Assembly (NCBI RefSeq): GCF_007746795.1
Contig: NZ_CP036343.1
Coordinates: 7,321,029-7,385,028, forward strand
Direction of reading: 5' to 3'
Length of the DNA stretch: 64,000 nucleotides
DNA from: Gimesia algae
GTDB taxonomy: Bacteria > Planctomycetota > Planctomycetia > Planctomycetales > Planctomycetaceae
The notes beneath the pieces were generated by a model. That model was given only the letters and a program-made list of their open reading frames with translations. It was not told the DNA's origin and searched no databases. The position numbers and the translations under genes are program-made. Shown here piece by piece: positions 1 through 8,025 of the stretch. Position 1 is the first letter of the stretch, and each line of letters starts with the position of its first letter.

Positions 1-216
1 ATCATCCAGGCCTTCAACGCCAATATTGGCCAAAGCACGGCGTGCCAGAGAATTTTTCACGGTCAGGGCTGCAATCCCCTTTTCCTGCAGCTTGATACGA
101 AAACCGTTGTCAGTTATCGCATCCACTTTTGCAGAATCTACTACGACGAAGTCGCGGACTTCGCTGATCTGAGATTGAATCTCGGAGATGATCATTTCTT
201 TTACAATTTTACTCAT
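1..216 (-). CDS. rplJ: 50S ribosomal protein L10, N-terminal part (cut by window edge)
   Basis: Reading leftward from an ATG at 216, this gives 72 codons without a stop, running off the window at base 1. The start MSKIVKEMI and the later segment VVVDSAKVDA, then TVKNSLARRAL, match the N-terminal RNA-binding domain of L10, which anchors the L7/L12 stalk on the 50S subunit. A purine-rich GGAAGAG precedes the start. It lies 75 bases downstream of rplA in the same orientation, the standard rplK-rplA-rplJ-rplL order, so rplL is expected beyond the edge. L10 usually represses its own operon by binding the leader; no such site can be confirmed here. Only the C-terminal part is missing. Confidence 0.93.
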   Translation of the reverse strand, partial: MSKIVKEMIISEIQSQISEVRDFVVVDSAKVDAITDNGFRIKLQEKGIAALTVKNSLARRALANIGVEGLDD

Positions 217-291
217 TAGATCTCTTCCAGCTTATGAAACGCCGAAAACTGTTTCTTTGTTTTGATGATGATTTCCAGATGACCGCTGCGA

Positions 292-996
292 TTAGAGAGC
301 AACTGAAATCCCAGGGCTCATTGTCGCTGAAATAGCAACATTTCGCACATATGCCCCCTTCACGGATGAAGGCCGCAGAGAATCCAGAAACTTCAGCATT
401 GCCTGAATATTCTCTACCAGCTGACTCTCATCAAACGAGAGCTTACCGACCCGGCAATGCACGTTTCCACCAGCATCCACGCGGAACTCAACCTTACCCG
501 CTTTGTAATCCTGAACTGCAGTACCCACATCCTGAGTCACAGTACCAGCACGAGGAGATGGCATCAGACCACGAGGCCCCAGTACACGCCCCAGTGGACC
601 AACCACACCCATCATGTCGGGAGTCGCGATGGCCACATCGAAATCGAGCCAGCCACCTTTAATTTTTTCTGCCAGATCTTTACCACCGACTGCATCTGCA
701 CCGGCGGCTTCAGCAGCTTCGGCGTTGGCCCCCTGAGCAAACACAACCACCCGCTGGGTCTTACCGATACCGTGTGGCAGATTAATTGAACCACGCACCA
801 GCTGATCCGCCTGGCGAGGATCAACACCCAGCCGCACAGCCAGCTCAACAGTCTGATCCATTTTAACAGGCTTGATTTTCGCGGGCAGATCGCCTTCGAG
901 AGACTTCAGAACTCCGACAGCCTCTTCCAGACCGACCGTACCGACACCAGCCAGTTTTTCGTTGTAAAACTTAATACGCTTGGATTGTTTTCCCAT
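292..996 (-). CDS. rplA: 50S ribosomal protein L1
   Basis: The 234-residue protein has the usual L1 length. It contains the L1 hallmark block at about residues 128-150 ([19 protein letters not shown]) and a C-terminal [17 protein letters not shown] segment. L1 binds 23S rRNA at the mobile L1 stalk that helps release deacylated tRNA from the E site, and in many bacteria it represses its own mRNA. The gene is 95 bases downstream of rplK and 75 bases upstream of rplJ, so it is almost certainly co-transcribed with them. The ATG start gives MGKQSKR, a typical basic N-terminus. Nothing is truncated or odd. Confidence 0.97.
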   Translation of the reverse strand: MGKQSKRIKFYNEKLAGVGTVGLEEAVGVLKSLEGDLPAKIKPVKMDQTVELAVRLGVDPRQADQLVRGSINLPHGIGKTQRVVVFAQGANAEAAEAAGADAVGGKDLAEKIKGGWLDFDVAIATPDMMGVVGPLGRVLGPRGLMPSPRAGTVTQDVGTAVQDYKAGKVEFRVDAGGNVHCRVGKLSFDESQLVENIQAMLKFLDSLRPSSVKGAYVRNVAISATMSPGISVAL

Positions 997-1091
997 GACT
1001 CTCTATCCGACTAAACGTGAGATGGATTTATAAATTTTCGCCTGCATTAAAGCGTGAACCCTTCCTGACAGAAGGCATTCAGCAGACCAGT

Positions 1092-1517
1092 TTATTTTTC
1101 GACTTCAAGGCCCATGCTGCGAGCAGTACCGGCGATAATCTTGGCAGCCTGATCAATGTCGGGAGCATTCAGATCCTCGAACTTGGTCTTGGCAATCTCC
1201 TTCAACTGGGCCACAGTCACAGTACCGACCTTATTCTTCTTGGGATTGCCTGAACCTTTCGCAATCTGAGCAGCCTGCTTCAGCAACACAGCAGCCGGCG
1301 GACTCTTCAGAATAAAGTCAAACGAACGATCGTTGTAGACACTGATCACAACAGGAATTGTGGTCCCGGCCATATCCTTAGTACGTTCGTTGAACTGCTG
1401 CACGAACTGACCAATATTGACACCGTGAGGCCCCAGGGCTGTACCAACAGGCGGAGCCGGAGTCGCTGCGCCACCGGGAATCTGAACTTTTACTTCTGTA
1501 ACAAGCTGCTTAGCCAT
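1092..1517 (-). CDS. rplK: 50S ribosomal protein L11
   Basis: This is 141 residues from the ATG at 1517 ([12 protein letters not shown]), the standard L11 length. An in-frame TTG five codons upstream is less likely. Conserved blocks include [23 protein letters not shown] near residue 15 and the C-terminal [12 protein letters not shown]11 binds the GTPase-associated centre of 23S rRNA and is needed for factor-dependent GTP hydrolysis and the stringent response. It follows nusG by 69 bases and precedes rplA, the classical arrangement. Function and family are secure. Confidence 0.97.
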   Translation of the reverse strand: MAKQLVTEVKVQIPGGAATPAPPVGTALGPHGVNIGQFVQQFNERTKDMAGTTIPVVISVYNDRSFDFILKSPPAAVLLKQAAQIAKGSGNPKKNKVGTVTVAQLKEIAKTKFEDLNAPDIDQAAKIIAGTARSMGLEVEK

Positions 1518-1586
1518 TCGACCGACTTTCAAAACACTTTATAAATAGATGAATCTTTACCGTTTAACACAGAGCCGGACGGCTCG

Positions 1587-2171
1587 TTAAACTTTTTCAA
1601 TTTGCCAGTACTCCAACTCCGTCGGAGTCGGACGACTGAATATTTCAATCAGGACGGTTACTTTGCCACTGGCTTCATCAACCGCGTCGATGGTTCCCTC
1701 AAACCCTTCGAAGGTGGCATCCTTCACCTTGACCACATCACCCACTTGAAAATCCAGTTTAATTTTGACCGGAGTCTCTTCTTTTGACTCTTCGCGTCCC
1801 AGCATGCGGGCAATTTCATGCTCCTGCATGGGAATCGGCTTACCTGCAGCCCCGGTAAAGTCCCCGACTCCATTCGTGGAACGCACCAGATACCAACTGT
1901 CATCATTCAGTTCGACCTGGATCATCAGATAACCGGGATACAGTTTTCGCTCAAAGACCCGTTTTTTTCCGCCTTTTGTTTCTACTACCTTTTCGGTGGG
2001 GATAATAATTTCCCCGAAATATTCTTCCAATCCATCCCGTTTAATACCACGTAGCAGCGCGTCTCGAATGGATTTCTCCCGGTTGCTCTGCACCTTCAGT
2101 ACGTACCAGAGGCGCTTTTCTGAGCCCTCCAGACTTTCAGAGGTCGGTTCAGAACCAGAATCATTACTCAT
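1587..2171 (-). CDS. nusG: Transcription termination/antitermination protein NusG
   Basis: The 194-residue protein has an N-terminal NGN domain (about residues 20-125: [14 protein letters not shown], then [10 protein letters not shown]) and a C-terminal KOW domain (about 138-194: [22 protein letters not shown]). NusG binds the RNA polymerase clamp, suppresses pausing, and links polymerase to Rho or to ribosomal protein S10. A short acidic, Ser/Glu-rich extension of about 18 residues precedes the NGN domain. The gene lies between secE and rplK, the near-universal bacterial order. The gap to secE is 175 bases, longer than usual, and has no visible gene. Confidence 0.97.
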   Translation of the reverse strand: MSNDSGSEPTSESLEGSEKRLWYVLKVQSNREKSIRDALLRGIKRDGLEEYFGEIIIPTEKVVETKGGKKRVFERKLYPGYLMIQVELNDDSWYLVRSTNGVGDFTGAAGKPIPMQEHEIARMLGREESKEETPVKIKLDFQVGDVVKVKDATFEGFEGTIDAVDEASGKVTVLIEIFSRPTPTELEYWQIEKV

Positions 2172-2346
2172 GAGACACCTTTAATAGGGCTTTTGAAACC
2201 GACAAAAACCCTGTTTGACGCTAACACTGCAATCCAGAAGACCGCAAAAAACAGGAATCGCTCATAATGAGCAGAAAGAACGATTTATTCAAGAAACAGA
2301 GATCATAAATCTCTGTAATTCACTGAAAGGCCGACTCGCTTCGTCA

Positions 2347-2778
2347 TCAAATCTGCAAAAAGTTGATCAATCTGAAGAACCATTGCCAGAGCACGTCAAA
2401 GGCCAACAGCAAAAACGCTAAAAAAAACATAATCACGATCACAACCGTAGTAGACCGCCACAACTGATCCCAGGTCGCCCAGGTCACCTTGCCAATTTCC
2501 GCCTCTACCGAGATCAGAAAGTCAGCAAAACGGGGGAAATTGACCACCCGATACGACAGCCACGCAGAAACCACGACGACCGCCACAGCAATCCCCTTCT
2601 GCATCCCAGCAGACATCCCCAGCGGCAGCACGTTATAAAGTGAATAAGCGCCGAAAATGGAAATCGCCACCAGGCCAAGTGCAGTCAACTGACGGACCAG
2701 TCGCCCTTGATTCCTCTTATACAATCCGCCACTAACCAGAGTAGCCGAGAATGCTTGTTCCGCTTTGGATTTAGCCAT
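2347..2778 (-). CDS. secE: Preprotein translocase subunit SecE
   Basis: The 143-residue protein is longer than the 60-130 residues common for SecE. It has two hydrophobic N-terminal segments (about residues 31-52 and 63-80) and a C-terminal conserved region: ISVEAEIGKVTWATWDQLW, then a final membrane helix rich in V, I, F and L. The EIGKVTWAT block is the amphipathic hinge preceding the essential helix that clamps SecY. It sits directly upstream of nusG and downstream of tRNA-Trp and rpmG, as in many bacteria. SecE stabilises the SecYEG protein-conducting channel. The three-helix form resembles the E. coli type rather than the one-helix type. Confidence 0.93.
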   Translation of the reverse strand: MAKSKAEQAFSATLVSGGLYKRNQGRLVRQLTALGLVAISIFGAYSLYNVLPLGMSAGMQKGIAVAVVVVSAWLSYRVVNFPRFADFLISVEAEIGKVTWATWDQLWRSTTVVIVIMFFLAFLLLAFDVLWQWFFRLINFLQI

Positions 2779-2906
2779 GAGACCAGTTTACTAAAATATT
2801 TAAGAACAGAGGCGAATCAAAAGACCGCAAACCTGCTTTTTACCACGCCAGCGACACTAGACTCCACACTCCAATGCCTGCCCTGACAGCAAATGCAACA
2901 CCAAAA

Positions 2907-2979
2907 CACGGGCGGAGGGAATTGAACCCCCAACCGCTGGATTTGGAATCCAGTGCTCTGCCAATTGAGCTACACCCGT
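2907..2979 (-). tRNA. tRNA-Trp (anticodon CCA)
   Basis: A 73-base cloverleaf reads on the minus strand. The acceptor stem ACGGGTG pairs with CGCCCGT with one G-T pair. The D arm is GCTC/GAGC, and the anticodon stem CTGGA/TCCAG encloses loop TTCCAAA with anticodon CCA. The T arm is GGGGG-TTCAATT-CCCTC, followed by discriminator G. The 3' CCA is not encoded. The tRNA lies between rpmG and secE, a placement shared with many bacteria. Confidence 0.95.
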
Positions 2980-3068
2980 CTACCAGTCTGAACCAGCCAG
3001 ATACTTTGACAACCGGAAGCAACCCTAAAAACCGACACCAGTCACAAAATCCCCGACCAGCAAGACTT

Positions 3069-3224
3069 TTACTTCTTGCGAGACTCTTTGTGCAGAGTAT
3101 GACGCCGCAGCTTTGAGCAATACTTCATCAATGAAAGCCGCTCAGTGCCACGAGTTTCCTTACTGACCCGATAATTTCGCATGCCGGTCTCAGTACATTC
3201 TAACCACACATATTCACGTGCCAT
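3069..3224 (-). CDS. rpmG: 50S ribosomal protein L33
   Basis: This small gene encodes 51 residues from an ATG at 3224 to a TAA at 3069-3071. The translation begins MAREYVWLECTETGMRNY and ends KLRRHTLHKESRKK, which matches L33: a short basic protein ending in the RKHTLHKETK-like block. Only two cysteines are present (residues 10 and 36), so this is the zinc-free C-minus form rather than the four-cysteine zinc form. It lies between tuf and tRNA-Trp, as in the tuf-rpmG-trnW-secE order of many bacteria, and is clearly part of this translation cluster. Confidence 0.93.
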   Translation of the reverse strand: MAREYVWLECTETGMRNYRVSKETRGTERLSLMKYCSKLRRHTLHKESRKK

Positions 3225-3340
3225 AACAGCCCTCAGTCCCGATGGACATCAAAACATAAATCAAATATTACTGGAAGGTGTCCACCCCATAAAAAACAGA
3301 GTGGACACCATTTATTCAATATCGAAAGCATCGCTTTCAA

Positions 3341-4537
3341 CTACTCAACAATTTTGGTAACCACACCAGAACCAACAGTACGACCACCTTCGCGAATCGC
3401 GAAGCGGCTACCTTCAGACATGGCGATTGGCTTACCAAGTTCCACTTCGACTTCAACATTATCGCCTGGCATACACATTTCTGCACCGCCACGCAATGTT
3501 GTGGAACCAGTCACGTCAGTTGTACGGAAGTAGAACTGAGGACGATACCCGTTGAAGAACGGAGTATGACGACCACCCTCTTCTTTGCTCAGTACGTAAA
3601 CCTGACCTTCGAACTTGGTGTGCGGAGGAATCGAACCCTTGGCAGCCAGAACCTGACCACGCTCGACGTCTTCCTTCTTAGTACCACGCAGCAGGATACC
3701 CACGTTGTCACCAGCCATACCCTCATTCAGAGTCTTCTGGAACATTTCCACGCCGGTACAGGTTGTTTCCTGCGTATCACGCAGACCAACGATTTCCACT
3801 TTGTCGCCAACAGTGATCTTACCCTGTTCGATACGACCAGTAACCACAGTACCACGACCAGCGATCGAGAACACGTCTTCAATCGCCATCAGGAATGGCT
3901 TGTCTGCTTCACGCTCAGGAGCTTTAATATCGCTATCCAGAGCATCCATCAACTCACCAATACAGGCATTGAATTTTTCATCACCAGGATGATCCAGGGC
4001 ACCTTTAGCGTTTCCACGTACGATCGTAATTTCATCGCCGTCGAAACCGTACTTGGTCAGTAACTCGCGAATTTCCATCTCAACCAGTTCGAGCAACTCT
4101 TCGTCATCGACCAGGTCACACTTATTCAGAAAGACAACCAGCGAGGGCACATCCACCTGGCGCGCCAGCAGAATGTGTTCACGCGTCTGAGGCATCGGGC
4201 CGTCAGCAGCAGAAACCACCAGAATCGCACCATCCATCTGGGCAGCACCGGTGATCATGTTTTTGATATAGTCGGCGTGACCAGGACAGTCGATATGAGC
4301 GTAGTGACGAGTTTCGCTTTCGTACTCCACGTGACTCACAGCAATTGTCACAGTCTTGGTATCGTCACGAACGGTTCCCCCCTTCGCAACATCAGCATAA
4401 CTCTTCATCTGGGCAAGACCCTTCTCGCTCTGTACCGCCAGCAAAGCTGTTGTCAGAGTTGTCTTACCATGGTCGATGTGTCCAATCGTACCTACGTTTA
4501 CGTGCGGCTTTGTTCGCTCAAAGACTTCCTTAGCCAT
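3341..4537 (-). CDS. tuf: Translation elongation factor Tu
   Basis: The 398-residue protein delivers aminoacyl-tRNA to the ribosome as a GTP complex. GTP-binding motifs are G1 GHIDHGKT (19-26), G3 DCPGH (83-87) and G4 NKCD (138-141). Domains 2 and 3 follow, ending [11 protein letters not shown]. Switch I is unusual: where most EF-Tu proteins have RGITI, this one has KTVTI (61-65), which keeps the Mg-coordinating Thr64 but loses Arg-Gly, within a divergent stretch [10 protein letters not shown]. The following SHVEYES and [10 protein letters not shown] are normal, so the gene looks functional. It lies downstream of four tRNA genes as in E. coli tufB. I see only this copy in the window. Confidence 0.97.
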   Translation of the reverse strand: MAKEVFERTKPHVNVGTIGHIDHGKTTLTTALLAVQSEKGLAQMKSYADVAKGGTVRDDTKTVTIAVSHVEYESETRHYAHIDCPGHADYIKNMITGAAQMDGAILVVSAADGPMPQTREHILLARQVDVPSLVVFLNKCDLVDDEELLELVEMEIRELLTKYGFDGDEITIVRGNAKGALDHPGDEKFNACIGELMDALDSDIKAPEREADKPFLMAIEDVFSIAGRGTVVTGRIEQGKITVGDKVEIVGLRDTQETTCTGVEMFQKTLNEGMAGDNVGILLRGTKKEDVERGQVLAAKGSIPPHTKFEGQVYVLSKEEGGRHTPFFNGYRPQFYFRTTDVTGSTTLRGGAEMCMPGDNVEVEVELGKPIAMSEGSRFAIREGGRTVGSGVVTKIVE

Positions 4538-4620
4538 CTCTCTTTAAAACCCCTTTTTTAAACCTGACACAATGCCAGACCTAAACAATAAAACCAACAA
4601 AACAAATAGCGAGGTAAAAA

Positions 4621-4660
4621 CAGGAGTCACCCCTCGCACGCAAGAGGCACACACCTCCTG
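4621..4660 (-). other. Imperfect stem-loop in the spacer between tRNA-Thr(GGT) and tuf
   Basis: The outer arms CAGGAG (4621-4626) and CTCCTG (4655-4660) are perfectly complementary, and an inner CCTC/GAGG pair can extend the hairpin. It lies in the transcribed spacer upstream of tuf. It could help process the tRNAs from the tuf mRNA or act as a tuf leader structure. There is no uridine run directly after it, so it is not an evident terminator. The function is inference. Confidence 0.35.
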
Positions 4661-4684
4661 ATATTCACTTTATATAAATCAACT

Positions 4685-4762
<78 letters not shown>

Positions 4763-4800
4763 ATTTTTTGATACACATTTCAAACGCATTGTCATTAAAA

Positions 4801-4871
4801 AGCGGGTGAAGGGAATCGAACCCTCACAACCAGCTTGGAAGGCTGGGGCTCTACCGTTGAGCTACACCCGC
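4801..4871 (-). tRNA. tRNA-Gly (anticodon TCC)
   Basis: This 71-base cloverleaf on the minus strand has acceptor stem GCGGGTG/CACCCGC. The anticodon stem CCAGC/GCTGG encloses loop CTTCCAA with anticodon TCC, and the T arm is AGGG-TTCGATT-CCCT. No CCA is encoded. It lies 38 bases upstream of tRNA-Thr(GGT), matching E. coli glyT in anticodon and position. Confidence 0.96.
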
Positions 4872-4909
4872 ACAACATCGCGACTCAGTCAAACTCCAAA
4901 ATTTATCAT

Positions 4910-4991
<82 letters not shown>

Positions 4992-5073
4992 CAACCAGCC
5001 GAAGCTGGAATACTTAAACCGAATACCACAAACACTTTATAATAATATCGACCTGTGGCAATCCAGGCAAAAG

Positions 5074-5146
5074 AGCTAGCGGTGGGAATCGAACCCACAA
5101 CCTTCGGTTTACAAAACCGATGCTCTGCCGATTGAGCTACGCTAGC
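5074..5146 (-). tRNA. tRNA-Thr (anticodon TGT)
   Basis: A 73-base cloverleaf reads on the minus strand. The acceptor stem is GCTAGCG/CGCTAGC, the anticodon stem TCGGT/ACCGA encloses loop TTTGTAA with anticodon TGT, and the T arm is GTGGG-TTCGATT-CCCAC. It is the promoter-proximal tRNA of the cluster, matching E. coli thrU. Together with tRNA-Thr(GGT) it covers all Thr codons except perhaps efficient ACG reading. Confidence 0.96.
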
Positions 5147-5251
5147 CTGCTGACCTGAAAACTAAGCTAACAGGCTTCAAGCCTCATGCAACCTGAACAA
5201 ACTCGCCTGGCTAAAGAGGTACTTTCCCCGCCGAAACTCAGTAAGCAGCTC

Positions 5252-5279
5252 AATATAGCAATCAGGCACTTGCTTGCAA
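5252..5279 (-). promoter_or_regulatory. Candidate sigma-70 promoter for the tRNA-tuf operon
   Basis: On the minus strand, TTGCAA (5274-5279) is followed 16 bases later by TATATT (5252-5257), about 105 bases upstream of the first tRNA. The -35 lies inside a nested inverted repeat: AATCAG (5260-5265) with CTGATT (5294-5299), and CACTTG (5267-5272) with CAAGTG (5277-5282). The dyad could be an operator or a coincidence. This is a consensus match only. Confidence 0.4.
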
Positions 5280-5505
5280 GTGTGAACGCCTGGCTGATTA
5301 GAAAAATTGTTATCTTTTCTTAATGCTGTATGCCTATACGGCCTAAGATTTTCCATCTCGAAACAATCTGTTTTTCTATCCTCGCAACCGGTCTTTTTTT
5401 CGAGGAAAAACCAACGTTAAACGTTTCGTATGCTAAGTTCAATGAGCCAAACAGTAAAGGGCTGCTTTTCAGAGAAGAAAAACCGACCAGAGGTTCGGAC
5501 TGACA

Positions 5506-5543
5506 CAAAAAAAGCAGGCATGGCTCACAACAGCCATGCCTGC
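5506..5543 (-). terminator. Rho-independent terminator of the sigma factor gene
   Basis: The perfect 12-bp arms GCAGGCATGGCT (5514-5525) and AGCCATGCCTGC (5532-5543) enclose a 6-base loop. On the minus strand the stem is followed by a run of seven to eight uridines (5506-5513). It lies about 125 bases downstream of the sigma factor stop codon and insulates it from the tRNA operon. Confidence 0.9.
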
Positions 5544-5668
5544 CTAAGGGGAGAACTCACTAAACTGATCCGATCAGACCGGATCAGCAGAGCCTGCTTT
5601 TATATCTAAATTACTTTTTCGATATCCATTTCTCCGCATCAAACTTAGCCCCTAAACCCGTAAACAGG

Positions 5669-7339
5669 TTATATCCCCGGAATCTCCACCCGTTCCACCT
5701 GAGTGATCCGTCTGAGCTTTTTCAGGGCTCTGGACTCCAGCTGCCTGATCCGTTCTTTGGTCACGCCGAAACGGTTCCCGACCTGTTCCAGTGTCTGCGG
5801 TTCGTTGCGGGCATTCAATCCGTAACGATAAATCAGAATATCTTTCTCGCGCCCATCCAGTTGATCCAGAATGCTCATGATCACAGCATGTTGTTTCTGG
5901 TTAATCAACTCTTCACGATACTGACTCTCCCGTTCGTCGGTCGACTGGAAGAATAACTCTTCGTTCCCAGTCCGAAACCGGTCCAGCACTTTATATTCGG
6001 CTGGAATGGAACGGGCGTAGTTCTTCATGATCGCCCAGCTGGCGTAGGTGGAGAACTTGTTCCCTTTCGTATAATCAAATTTTTCAATCGCACGGATCAG
6101 CGACATGTTGCCGTCACTCACCATTTCGAAGAAGTTACCTCCCGGGCGAATGTGACGCTTGGCGATCGAAACTACCAGGCGCAAGTTACTGCGGATCAGG
6201 AAGTTCTTCACATCCGTGCTCTCGTCGAGCAGCTTTTCGATTTGATCCATATCCCGGGCTTTGGGACGATTCGGATCCAGGTGCTCCTGGATCTGAAATG
6301 CCTTGTATTTCAGGAAATTCAGCTTCCGGAAGTAGTAAGCCTCTTCTTCCCGCGTTAACAGTGGGATGGAATACAGACTTGCCAGATAAGGCGGCAGGCC
6401 AGGTGGCGTGCGGACCTTTTCATTGGCTTTATCAACTTCTGGAGGAGGTCCCAGAATAACCTTGTCGGCATTGGCCTGCTCGAATTCATCGCTGTGCATG
6501 AAGTCGATGGTCTGTGCATGCAGACGGACTGCCCGCGCTTCGGATATAATCCGGTAGATACTGGCTTTGGTACGACAATAACGTCGCGCCAGTTTCTCTA
6601 CAGGAATCCCCCGACGGAATGTATTGTAGATATCCCGTTTCTGCTGATCAGTAATTTTCTCTGGAGCGTTTGGAAAGATTGCCAATTCAGGGTTCTCCCG
6701 ATCAAAGTTTTTCAACGTGTATCGAATCGTTTCTGGAGAGCGATTCATATGCCTGGCGATGCGGCGACTGATCTCGGCAGGGCACCCGCCATACCGGGCC
6801 AGACGTCGTGCACGACGCAGGATCTCTTCACGGTCTTCATCACTCAACTGACTGAAATTCATGCTGCGGGTAATATGCCCGCGGTTTTTCTGGAGAAAGC
6901 GATCGACGGACGATTTCAGAAAACCGACACGCTTGCGACCGTTAAACCGGAACCGGCGACTCACCAGCCCCTTGTCTCTCCAGCGATCGACGGTTTTGGT
7001 TGATATATTGAATTGCTTACTTAAGTCCTGCACCGTGAGGACTTCTTCAGAGACATCTTCGACCTCTATCTCGGCGCTGTCGGACAGATCTTCGATGAAA
7101 CAACGCACATCATGCAGTACGTCCCCCCCCGAGACTACGAGATCGGGATACAGCTCAGAACGGTAAGTCGTAATCTGTCGACAAAGCTCTGGATAAGAAT
7201 ATTCCTGGTCCTGTTCGACTTCTGACAGTAGTTCTTCTGCCCGCGTGATCTGAGCCAGCTTGACTTCGCGTGGAGCGTACTTTACCTGTTGCTCCGCCAG
7301 CTGCTTGATTGCCGGATTGTTGTATTTTGAACTGATCAT
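5669..7339 (-). CDS. Sigma-70 family RNA polymerase sigma factor with N-terminal multi-HTH extension
   Basis: This 556-residue protein has a sigma-70 core in its C-terminal half: region 1.2-like (315-345), region 2 (380-446, LIRSNLRLVVSIAKRHI, then FEMVSDGNMSLIRAIEKFDY and FSTYASWAIMKNYARSIP) and region 4 (493-545, LDGREKDILIYRYGL, then TLEQVGNRFGVTKERIRQLE). Region 3 is almost absent; only about 45 polar residues link regions 2 and 4. The N-terminal half is unlike classical RpoD. It holds a MerR-like HTH (99-150, VQDLSKQFNISTKTVDRWR) and two more HTH-like segments (184-212 and 243-270). A sigma factor directing promoter choice is certain; whether it is a primary or alternative factor is not. 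It is monocistronic with its own terminator. Confidence 0.9.
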   Translation of the reverse strand: MISSKYNNPAIKQLAEQQVKYAPREVKLAQITRAEELLSEVEQDQEYSYPELCRQITTYRSELYPDLVVSGGDVLHDVRCFIEDLSDSAEIEVEDVSEEVLTVQDLSKQFNISTKTVDRWRDKGLVSRRFRFNGRKRVGFLKSSVDRFLQKNRGHITRSMNFSQLSDEDREEILRRARRLARYGGCPAEISRRIARHMNRSPETIRYTLKNFDRENPELAIFPNAPEKITDQQKRDIYNTFRRGIPVEKLARRYCRTKASIYRIISEARAVRLHAQTIDFMHSDEFEQANADKVILGPPPEVDKANEKVRTPPGLPPYLASLYSIPLLTREEEAYYFRKLNFLKYKAFQIQEHLDPNRPKARDMDQIEKLLDESTDVKNFLIRSNLRLVVSIAKRHIRPGGNFFEMVSDGNMSLIRAIEKFDYTKGNKFSTYASWAIMKNYARSIPAEYKVLDRFRTGNEELFFQSTDERESQYREELINQKQHAVIMSILDQLDGREKDILIYRYGLNARNEPQTLEQVGNRFGVTKERIRQLESRALKKLRRITQVERVEIPGI

Positions 7340-8025
7340 GATTCCCCACCCTCTTTATATGACTGTTCCTGGTGACCATCGTGTCCTTCACGTCATTCGT
7401 CTCCAGGCTCTGTCACTAACTACGCAATATAAGACGAATTTGAGAAGGAAAAGTTCACACGTAAATAATTTTAGTCAAACAAACCAAGATTGCATCAAAA
7501 TAACCTGCCCTCTTCAGGCACGCCTGCAACAGAAACACCATAAACCATTTAAATACATACACTTACTACAGAACATGACAATTTGACGGGAGATCGATCT
7601 AGACTGGTTTTCCTATACCTTTGCACTAAATTCAGCGAGATTTTGATTCCGGAAACAACAAAATGTGTGAGATACCTCACATTTACCACACGACACCCCA
7701 GACCCCAATAGGTATACAAACACTACAAAGCACGCTCGATACCAAAGTATAACTATTCGCATATCCAGAACCATTATCGCGATCTACTGATAGACGCCTG
7801 GATCTCGCTGAAGAAATATCTTTTGCCTGCGTGATCCGAATGCAGCAAAATCTATTTACCTTCAATCACAACCCTGTAACATAAAGATAGGGTCTTCGGT
7901 CAGTTCGCTTATCTTCTGAACTCATCACTCGAGGCTCCTGTTCTGAATATACGCTGAAATCTTCGGTTGTATTTGATGCAATAGCATCCAGATCGTCGTA
8001 ATCCCTATCTCAAGCAGGTTACTCC
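7340..8025. other. Intergenic region without a gene, between divergent genes
   Basis: These 686 AT-rich bases must hold the promoters of the sigma factor gene (minus) and the DUF1549 gene (plus). The only clear structure is the dyad TGTGAG-ATAC-CTCACA (7667-7682), which resembles an operator half-site pair. A TATATT -10-like box reads on the minus strand at 7426-7431 but has a weak -35. No open frame in the region has coding character. Confidence 0.6.

Larger units (their letters stand above)
5147..5668. other. Intergenic region without a gene, between the tRNA cluster and the sigma factor gene
   Basis: No coding sequence is convincing in these 522 bases. They hold the candidate tRNA-operon promoter, the terminator of the sigma factor gene, and a third hairpin with arms CTGATCCG (5565-5572) and CGGATCAG (5580-5587) just after the sigma factor stop codon. 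Confidence 0.7.

Noticed and set aside
2840..3022. Open frame over the tRNA-Trp gene
   Set aside because: The tRNA cloverleaf explains the sequence; the frame has no homology-like features.
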